Position numbers and translations under genes: made by a program
Shown here: positions 57,461-64,000 of the stretch, piece after piece
Position numbering within the stretch: position 1 is the first letter of the stretch
How the letters are laid out: every line of letters starts with the position of its first letter
The notes under the pieces: model-generated
The model's input: the letters and a program-made list of their open reading frames with translations, nothing else
Told to the model about the DNA's origin: nothing
Databases searched by the model: none
Source of the DNA: CAVTJL01 sp963752325
Lineage (GTDB): Bacteria > Pseudomonadota > Alphaproteobacteria > Geminicoccales > Geminicoccaceae
Assembly (NCBI GenBank): GCA_963752325.1
Contig: CAVVXU010000005.1
Coordinates: 1,302,001 to 1,366,000, forward strand
Length of the DNA stretch: 64,000 nucleotides
Direction: 5' to 3'

Positions 57461-58331
57461 TGGCCGCCGGCTGCCGCCCGACGCCTCGACCCGGCCTTCC
57501 GCGTCTCGATCCGCACGGGCTTCGGGCTGCCGGGCGAGCTGCTGCTGGTGGCGCTGACGCTGCTTACGCTCGTCTTCCTCGTCTATCCGACGCTCTGGGT
57601 GATCCTCGCCTCGTTCCAGACGCCGGGGACCATGTTCTCGTCGTCGATCTTCAGCTTCACGCTCGCCAACTATGCCGGCCTGCTGAAGACGGGATTTGCG
57701 CGTAACATCTTCAACAGCCTCTATCTCTGCATCACCTCCGTGCTCGTCTCGACGTTCGTCTCGGTCCTGGCGGCCTATGTGTTCTCGCGCATGCGCTTTG
57801 CCTTCAAGCGTCAGATCTTCGGGTCGGTCCTGCTGGGCCAGTGCTTTCCCTGGATCATCCTGGTGACGCCGCTCTTCATCCTGTTCGCACGCATGGGCCT
57901 GCTCAACAATCATCTCTCGATGATCTTCGTCTATACGGCGGTGACGATCCCGTTCTCGGTCTATCTGCTGGTGGGCTATCTCGAGTCGGTGCCGCGACAG
58001 CTCGACGAGGCGGCGATCATCGACGGCTGCTCGCGCTTCCAGGTCATCTGGCGGATCATTTTCCCCGATCATGCTGCCGGGGATCGTCGCCACCGCCACC
58101 TACGCCTTCATGCTCTGCTGGAGCGAATATCTCTTCGCCCTGGCCTTCCTGACGAAGACCGACCTCAAGACGATGCCGCTGGCGCTCTATGCGTTCTTCG
58201 GGGAGAACGTGACCGAATGGGGCAACGTGATGGCGGCCTCGGCGCTCACCACCGTGCCGACCCTGCTTCTCTTCCTGCCGCTGCAGACAAGGCTCACCTC
58301 GGGCCTGGCCGCGGGCTCGGTGAAGCAGTGA
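57460..58331 (+). CDS. CUT1 ABC transporter permease (MalG-like; two frameshifts)
   Basis: About 289 aa. After a frame change near 57481 the protein reads RLDPAFRVSIRTGFGLPGEL and then helix one LTLLTLVFLVYPTLWVILAS. The EAA loop is QLDEAAIIDGCSRFQVIWRI. A second extra base near 58066 precedes IMLPGIVATATYAFMLCWSE and the normal end LTSGLAAGSVKQ. It completes the channel of the three-binding-protein importer. No ATPase gene follows. Confidence 0.8.
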
Positions 58332-58482
58332 GGCTCGCGCAGGGCGACGACCGTGCTGTCGACGCCACGGACGACGGCCGGACGCGAGCGCGACCCGGAT
58401 CTAGACCTGCTCACCTTGACAGCGGTAGCCGGCTCTAGTCTACGAGGCATTGTCGCACTCTCGGCTCGGAACCGCGCCCAGC

Positions 58483-59401
58483 ATGGACATCTATCTGCCG
58501 ATCGCTGAGATGTCAGTGAACCTTTTCCTCGTTCTCGGGCTCGGCGCGGCAGTCGGCTTCCTCTCCGGGGCGTTCGGCGTGGGCGGCGGGTTCCTGATGA
58601 CCCCGCTGCTCATCTTCATCGGCATCCCGCCCGCCGTGGCCGTCGGCTCGGGCACCGTCCAGATCATGGCCTCCTCCGTCTCCGGCGTGCTGACCCAGCT
58701 CCGCCGCCGCGCCGTGGACCTGCGCATCGGCATCGTCCTGACCATGGGCGGCTTCGTCGGCTCCACCGTCGGCATCTTTGTCTTCAGGCTGATACGGTCC
58801 ACCGGCCAGATCGACACGTTCATCACGCTCTCCTACGTGCTGCTGCTGGGCGTGGTCGGTCTCTTGATGTTCGTCGAGAGCGTCGGTGCCATCTTCCGGC
58901 GGCGACGCCTGCCCGATCTGCGCCGGCGGCTGCACCAGCATTATTGGCTGCACGGGCTGCCGCTCAAGATGCGCTTCCCCAAGTCGCGGCTCTACATCTC
59001 GGCGCTCATGCCGCTCGTGACGGGCATGTTCATCGGGCTGCTCACCGCCGGCCTGGGCGTCGGCGGCGGCTTCATCCTCATCCCGGCGATGATCTATCTG
59101 ATCGGCATGCCGACCGGCGTCGTCGTCGGCACCTCGCTCTTTCAGCTCACCTTCGTCACCGGCCTGTCCGGCTTCCTCCATGCCTTCGACACGCATACCG
59201 TCGACATCATCCTCTCGCTGCTCCTGATCGCCGGCGGCGTCGTCGGTGCCCAGTTCGGCAGCCGGGCCGGCGCCTATCTGCGCGGGCGACCAGCTCCGCA
59301 TCCTGCTCGCGCTGATCGTGCTCACGGTCTGCGGCAAGCTCGTCTGGGATCTCGTGGCGCGACCGCTCGAGCTCTACTCGATCGCGCCGATGGTTCCCTG
59401 A
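58483..59401 (+). CDS. TauE/SafE-family sulfite/anion exporter (one frameshift)
   Basis: About 305 aa with eight or so helices. Start MDIYLPIAEMSVNLFLVLGL; the duplicated family motif occurs as SGAFGVGGGFLMTPLLIFIG and TAGLGVGGGFILIPAMIYLI. An extra base at 59287 (GGGCGACC for GGGGACC or GGGACC) shifts the last 40 residues; corrected they read RGDQLRILLALIVLTVCGKL and end IAPMVP. Members export sulfite, sulfoacetate or other organic anions. Single gene, convergent with the kinase. Confidence 0.85.
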
Positions 59402-59458
59402 AGCCGGCGGGCTGGCTGCAGGAGGATCAAGGTCGAGCGTTGCCCGCGTGCCGCTTGC

Positions 59459-61059
59459 TCACTCCTCAAGGATCGCGTCGATCGCCCGGCGGTCCTCGTG
59501 CATGGCATGGAAGACGCGGTAGTCCTTCGCGAAACCCGCTGCCTTCGTCGTGTCGGGCTCGCGAATGCTCGACTTGCCGGCCATTGCCGCCGCCGCGGTC
59601 GGGAGGTCGGGATGCAGCCCGCCCACGACGCTCGCAACGACACCGGTGCCAAGCAGCACGGCGTCCTCCGCCTCGGGAATGACGACGCGACAGCCCGTCG
59701 TGTCCGCATAGAGCTCGACCAGCAGCGGGTTCTTCACGTGACCGCCCGCAAGATGCAGCGTGTCGATGGCGTAGCCCGAGGCGTTGAGCGCATCCAGGAT
59801 ATGCCGCGTGCCGAGCGCGATGGCGACAGCGGTGCGATAGTAGAGCCGTGCCAGCGCGTCGACCGAGGCGTCGAGCGTCAGGCCGCTGACGACGCCTACG
59901 GCATGCGGGTCGGCCAGTGGCGAGCGATTGCCATGGAAATCCGGAAGGACCTGCAGGCGCCGGGCGAAACGCAGGGCCCTCCTCGGCCCGCATCGCGGCG
60001 ATCCGCTCAACGATGGCCTCGTGCGGCCTGGGCCCCAGCTCCTGCGTCGCCGCATGCAGCGCCAGCACATGGTCGAGCAGCGCGCCGGTCGCCGACTGAC
60101 CGCCTTCGTTGAGCCAGAGCCCGGGCAGCACGGCGCCGAAATACGGACCCCAGACGCCCCGCACGCTGCGCGGCTCGGCCGAGAGGGCCATGTGGCAGGT
60201 GGACGTTCCGGCGATCAGCGCGATGCTGCGGTCGAGGGCGCCCGGACCCTGCGCCGCCGTGGCGCCCAGCACGCCAAGAGCGCCGGCATGCGCGTCGATG
60301 AGGCCCACACCGACCCTGCAGCCGGTGGTAAGCCCGAGAGCCTCGGCGGCTGCAGGGCTCAGTGGGCCGAGATCCGTGCCGATCGGGCTCGCCCGCTCCG
60401 GGAGCGAGCCGCGCTCGATCAGATCGGCCACCCCGCGCGCCGCGAAGAAGTCCTGCTGCCAGCCCAGGGCTCTCATGGGCGAGGTAGGTCCATTTGCAGG
60501 TCACCGTGCATTCGGAGCGCTCGAGCCTGCCGGTGGCGCGGTAGGTCAGGAAGTCGGCGAGATCGAGAAAGAGACCGGCGCGCGACCAGGCCTGCGGCAG
60601 ATGGCGCTTCAGCCACATGAGCTTCGGCGTCTCCATCTCCGGCGACATGACCCCGCCCACATAGTCGAGCACCCGGTGGCCGCTGGCCGTGCATTCGGCT
60701 GCCTCGGCCACGGCACGGTGATCGAGCCAGACGATGATGTCCCATTTGTCGTCGCCCGTCGTCGAGACCGAGACAGAGGCGCCGTCGCTGTCCAGCACGA
60801 CGAGCGAGCAGGTGGCATCGAAGCTGATCCCGGCGACACGATCGGGGCCGACCCCGGCCGCCTGCAGGGCGCCACGCACGCTGGCGCCTACCGCCTGCCA
60901 GATATCCTCCGAGCTCTGCTCGGCATGATCCGGCTGCGGTCGATTGATCTCGATGGGCCTCTGATCCCGACCGAGCAGCCGGCCCGTCCGATCGAGGATG
61001 CCCGCTCTGGCACTGCCCGTTCCGACATCCACCGCGACCACCAGATCCCGCATCGTCAT
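59459..61059 (-). CDS. FGGY-family carbohydrate kinase, ribulokinase-like (two frameshifts)
   Basis: About 532 aa. VVAVDVGTGSARAGILDRTG is the N-terminal phosphate-binding loop, and the C-terminal lobe has LHLAGGHVKNPLLVELYADT. The size and the blocks WLDHRAVAEAAECTASGHRV and AGTSTCHMALSAEPRSVRGV point to the FGGY D-ribulokinase/5-carbon kinase subgroup. Frame changes near 60473 and 59965 each remove with one base, joining TYLAHE to ALGWQQDFF and EEGPA to FARRLQVLPDFHGNRSPLAD. It phosphorylates a pentulose or similar sugar with ATP, possibly one imported by a transporter in this window. Confidence 0.87.
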
Positions 61060-61300
61060 GCCCCCCTCGATCGCCGCACCCCGTGACGGCGCGCCACCGG
61101 CGACCCACTACGGCCGCAGGGGCGGCGGAGGCAAGCTCTCCACGCCAGGAGCCTCGTGAGCCGCACGCCGGCGCATTCGAGGCATGCCCATGCGGGTCTG
61201 GAGAGGCTCTCTTGTCCGAGCACCCTTGTGCTGAGGGCGTTTTCGCGCAAGGTCAGGAGGAGGCGGTGGATCGGGATGCGGCGCCGGCGGGCGCCCTGGG

Positions 61301-62021
61301 ATGAGAATGGTGCTGACCCGCGAGCGCATTCGCGACGGCTGGGTGCAGAAGATGATCATGCAGGGTGATGAGGGCGTGCGCCCCCTCACCGAGGAGGAGC
61401 TGCTGGCGTCGCGCCGCGCGATCCTGGCAGCCCACCCGCCCGACCAGGATCTCTGGCTCTTCGGCTATGGCTCGCTGATCTGGAATCCCTGCTTCGAGTT
61501 CGTCCAGCGGCGCGTCGGTCGCGTTCTCGGCTATCATCGTCAGTTCTGTCTATGGACCCATCTCGGCCGCGGCACTCGTGAGCGACCCGGCCTCATGCTC
61601 GGTCTCGAGCGCGGCGGCTCCTGTACCGGTGTGGCCTTCCGCATCGCTGCCGACCTCATCGACGTGGAGCTCGACATCATCTGGCGGCGCGAGATGGTGA
61701 CGGCCGCCTACCGGCCGAGCTGGGTCGCGCTCGATCTTGGCGGCGAGCGGTGCAAGGGCGTCGCTTTCCTCATCAATCCCGCGCACGACCGCTATGCCAA
61801 GAATCTCTGCGGAGGCCAGGGTGGCCGACGCGATCGCCGTGGCGGGTGGGCCGCTGGGTCCCTGCTCCGACTATCTCTTCAACACGGTGACGCATCTGCG
61901 GGAGCTCGGGATCGCCGACCGACGCCTGGAGCGCCTAGCCGAGGCGGTCCGTGTGCGTCAGGCCGCCGCTCCGCCGACCCAGACGGACAAGGCCGCCTCG
62001 GTAGCCGGAACGGCGGGCTGA
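61301..62021 (+). CDS. ChaC-like gamma-glutamylcyclotransferase (one frameshift)
   Basis: About 239 aa. The family motif is LWLFGYGSLIWNPCF near residue 50, with GYHRQFCLWTHLGRGTRERP behind it. An extra T at about 61808 breaks the frame; corrected, DRYAKNL continues AEARVADAIAVAGGPLGPCS and ends SVAGTAG at 62021. ChaC enzymes split glutathione into 5-oxoproline and Cys-Gly. The next gene is a dipeptidase, three bases away, which could cleave the released Cys-Gly. Confidence 0.85.
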
Positions 62022-62024
62022 CCC

Positions 62025-63085
62025 ATGGATGCCGGCGCGCTGCCGATTTTCGACGGCCACAACGACACGCTGCTGCGCCTCCATCGCAGGGCGGAGAATC
62101 CTCTTCTCTTCCTCGAGCGGCGCGAGGAAGGGCATCTCGACCTGCCGCGGGCACGCGCAGGCGGATTTGTCGGAGGTCTCTTTGCCGCCTTCACGCCGTC
62201 CGAGCGCCCAGCGACCGGGACCGTCGTTGTCGAGGGCGGCGGCTACACCGTGCCGATGCCGGAGCCGCCTTCACTCGCCGAAGCGCAGCGCGTCACGATC
62301 GCTCTTCGCGCCGCGATCGAGCGCATCGTGCGGGCATCCTCTGGGGCCGTGCGCCTCTGTGAGACGGTTGCCGAGATTCGGGCCGCGATGGCCGAGGAAG
62401 CCTTGGCCGTCGTGTTCCACATCGAGGGGGCCGAGGCCATCGACACGGGCCTCGATGCGCTCGAGGTCTTTCATGCCGCGGGCTTGCGCTCTATCGGTCC
62501 CGTCTGGAGCCGCCCGAACGCTTTCGCGCATGGGGTGCCCTTCCGGTATCCCAGCACGCCCGACATCGGCCCGGGGCTCACGGAAGCCGGCAAGGCGCTC
62601 GTCCGTGGCTGCAACGCGCTGCGCATCGTGATCGATCTGGCGCACCTGAACGAGCGGGGCTTCTGGGACGTGGCCAAGCTCTCGACGGCACCGCTCGTCG
62701 CCAGCCATGCCAACGCCCACGCGGTCTGCCCCGCCTCCCGCAACCTCACCGACCGGCAGCTCGATGCGATACGGGAGTCGGGCGGCCTCGTCGGGCTGAA
62801 CCTCTCGGTCAGCGAGCTTCGCCCCGACGGGAACGCGAAGCGCCGACACGCCCGCTCGAGATGGTGGTTCGCCACGTGGATCATCTCGTCGAGCGGCTGG
62901 GTATCGATGGCGTCGGGCTCGGCTCCGACTTCGACGGCACGATCATCCCGCAGGCCATCAAGGACGTGGCCGGGCTGCCGCGCCTGTTCGAGGCGTTGGC
63001 CGAGCGCGGCTACGATCGCCCGTCGCTGGAGAAGCTCGCGTACCGGAACTGGCTTCGCGTGCTCGAGCGCACCTGGGGTGCCTGA
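62025..63085 (+). CDS. Membrane dipeptidase, M19 family (two frameshifts)
   Basis: About 352 aa. The zinc site HxD is in IFDGHNDTLLRLH near residue 11, the bridging glutamate in VVFHIEGAEAIDTGLDALEV and a later histidine in LVASHANAHAVCPASRNLTD. Extra bases near 62838 and 62854 break the frame; corrected, ELRPDGN joins ADTPLEMVVRHVDHLVERLG and GVGLGSDFDGTIIP. It hydrolyses dipeptides. Close linkage to the ChaC-like gene suggests a joint role in glutathione breakdown. Confidence 0.86.
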
Positions 63086-63193
63086 GCGCACCAGCGGTAG
63101 GCCCATGCCGGCGCGCGCCGCTGGCAATGGCGGCCCGCCGGGACCACCATGGCGCTGCAAACGCGCGGCAGGCAGCCCAGGGAGCAATCGGCG

Positions 63194-63880
63194 ATGCGCA
63201 AGGCACTGATCGTGGGCGCAGGGAGCGGGCTCAGCGCCTCCCTGGCCCGGCTGCTCGCGAGCGAAGGCATGAAGGTGGCTCTTGCTGGACGCCGTCCCGG
63301 CAAGCTCGAGGCCCTGTGCGGCGCCATCGGCGCCCGCGCCTATGCGTGCGATGCGACCAATGGCGACGAGGTCAGGACGCTCTTCGAGAGTGTCGAGCGC
63401 GATCTCGGGATCCCCGATGTCGTGGTCTACAATCCAAGCTACCGATGCCGCGGGCCGCTCGTCGACCTCGATCCGACAGAGGTTCAAAAGACACTGATGG
63501 TGACCGCCTTCGGGGGCTTCCTCGTCGGCCAGGAAGCGGCCCGGCAGATGCTCAAGACCGGCCGTGGCGCCATCCTCTTCACCGGGGCCTCCGCCAGCAT
63601 CAAGGGCTATTCGCGCTCCGCTCCGTTCGCGATGGGCAAGTTCGCGCTGCGCGGGCTGGCGCAGAGCATGGCCCGCGAGCTGGCACCTCTCAACATCCAC
63701 GTCGCCCACTTCGTCATCGACGGTGCGATCCGGAATCCCGGGCGGAGCGAGGCCGACGACAGACCGGACAGCATGCTCGATCCGGACGCGATTGCCCGGA
63801 CCTACCTCCACGTGCTGCGCCAGGAGCGAAGCGCATGGACCTGGGAGGTCGAGCTGCGCCCCTGGGTGGAGAACTTCTGA
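63194..63880 (+). CDS. Divergent SDR family protein lacking the catalytic tyrosine
   Basis: 228 aa from the ATG at 63194; an upstream ATG at 63149 adds a non-conserved head. The nucleotide site is IVGAGSGLSASLARLLASEG, near but not equal to the classical TGxxxGxG. The active-site region reads SAPFAMGKFALRGLAQSMAR: the lysine is kept but the tyrosine position is phenylalanine, so ordinary SDR chemistry is unlikely. IHVAHFVIDGAIRNPGRSEA follows. It may bind NAD(P) without dehydrogenase activity or use a different mechanism. Confidence 0.85.
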   Translation: MRKALIVGAGSGLSASLARLLASEGMKVALAGRRPGKLEALCGAIGARAYACDATNGDEVRTLFESVERDLGIPDVVVYNPSYRCRGPLVDLDPTEVQKTLMVTAFGGFLVGQEAARQMLKTGRGAILFTGASASIKGYSRSAPFAMGKFALRGLAQSMARELAPLNIHVAHFVIDGAIRNPGRSEADDRPDSMLDPDAIARTYLHVLRQERSAWTWEVELRPWVENF

Positions 63881-64000
63881 GCCGCCGCACGCACGAGACG
63901 CACAGGCGCCGTGTGGCCGATGTGCTGGACAGCCTGGGTCCCGACGCCTAGTTTTCGCTCGCATGACTTAGTGGGGGGCAATCGATGCGTGCGAACGGGA
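63881..64000. other. Window end without supported gene
   Basis: No reading frame in the last 120 bases looks real. An ATG at 63963 is followed at once by a stop. A gene may begin beyond the window. Confidence 0.5.

Noticed and set aside
54049..58066. Programmed ribosomal frameshifting in the importer genes
   Set aside because: There are far too many shifts, they lack common slippery heptamers or following pseudoknots, and each is best explained by an extra base.

Overview
The window is GC-rich, densely packed bacterial DNA. Many start and stop codons overlap (ATGA, GTGA, TGATG), starts include GTG and TTG, and the genes are typical of soil or plant-associated Alphaproteobacteria, most likely Rhodospirillales-like: many ABC and TRAP importers, a type III CoA-transferase, a CbpA/CbpM pair, MeaB, and a glycine-riboswitch gcvTHP operon. 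The taxonomic placement is inferred from gene content only. I saw no tRNA, rRNA, CRISPR array, IS element or phage module.

Layout. 0-1.4 kb: the start of a class I fructose-bisphosphate aldolase gene (minus, cut by the window edge) and an unknown 263-aa protein with a promoter almost touching its ATG. 1.4-7.4 kb (minus): a TRAP importer (dctPQM) followed by an HD-domain protein, an SDR and a type III CoA-transferase, with a divergent LysR regulator at 7.4-8.3 kb. 8.5-12.5 kb: a Fe3+/polyamine-type ABC operon (ATPase, binding protein, two permeases). 12.5-18 kb: cbpA-cbpM, a CBS protein, a phosphoesterase with a convincing Pho box promoter, a di-haem cytochrome c peroxidase and a SYLF lipoprotein. 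18.4-24.5 kb: GntR regulator, sulfatase and a NitT/TauT-type ABC importer with an extra 107-aa membrane-anchored protein. 24.5-26.4 kb: argE-like deacetylase and cytochrome b561.

26.4-33.5 kb (minus): a CUT2 sugar-type importer with a fused double permease, followed by a luciferase-like flavin oxidoreductase and a PRISE-type reductase, which together look like an uptake-and-oxidation operon. 33.9-37.4 kb: a CUT1 importer without an ATPase. 37.5-42 kb (minus): a RhaSTPQ/Lsr-type CUT2 importer. 42.2-47.4 kb: meaB, a 1-Cys peroxiredoxin, an unknown protein with a repeated CTNEF motif, an aldo/keto reductase, an M48 metalloprotease lipoprotein and a small secreted protein. 47.5-52.2 kb: tandem glycine riboswitch and gcvT-gcvH-gcvP. 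52.5-58.3 kb: three tandem paralogous sugar-type binding proteins and two permeases, again without an ATPase. 58.5-63.9 kb: a TauE/SafE exporter, FGGY carbohydrate kinase, ChaC-like cyclotransferase, M19 dipeptidase and a divergent SDR.

Data quality matters for reading this annotation. Twelve genes are split by frame changes, and nearly all can be explained by single inserted bases. Six of these lie in the first 53.8 kb and about 25 between 54 and 63 kb. The proteins on both sides of each shift remain family-like, so I treat these genes as intact genes with sequence errors, not as pseudogenes. Perfect GC-rich hairpins without U-tracts recur between genes, twice directly behind binding-protein genes.
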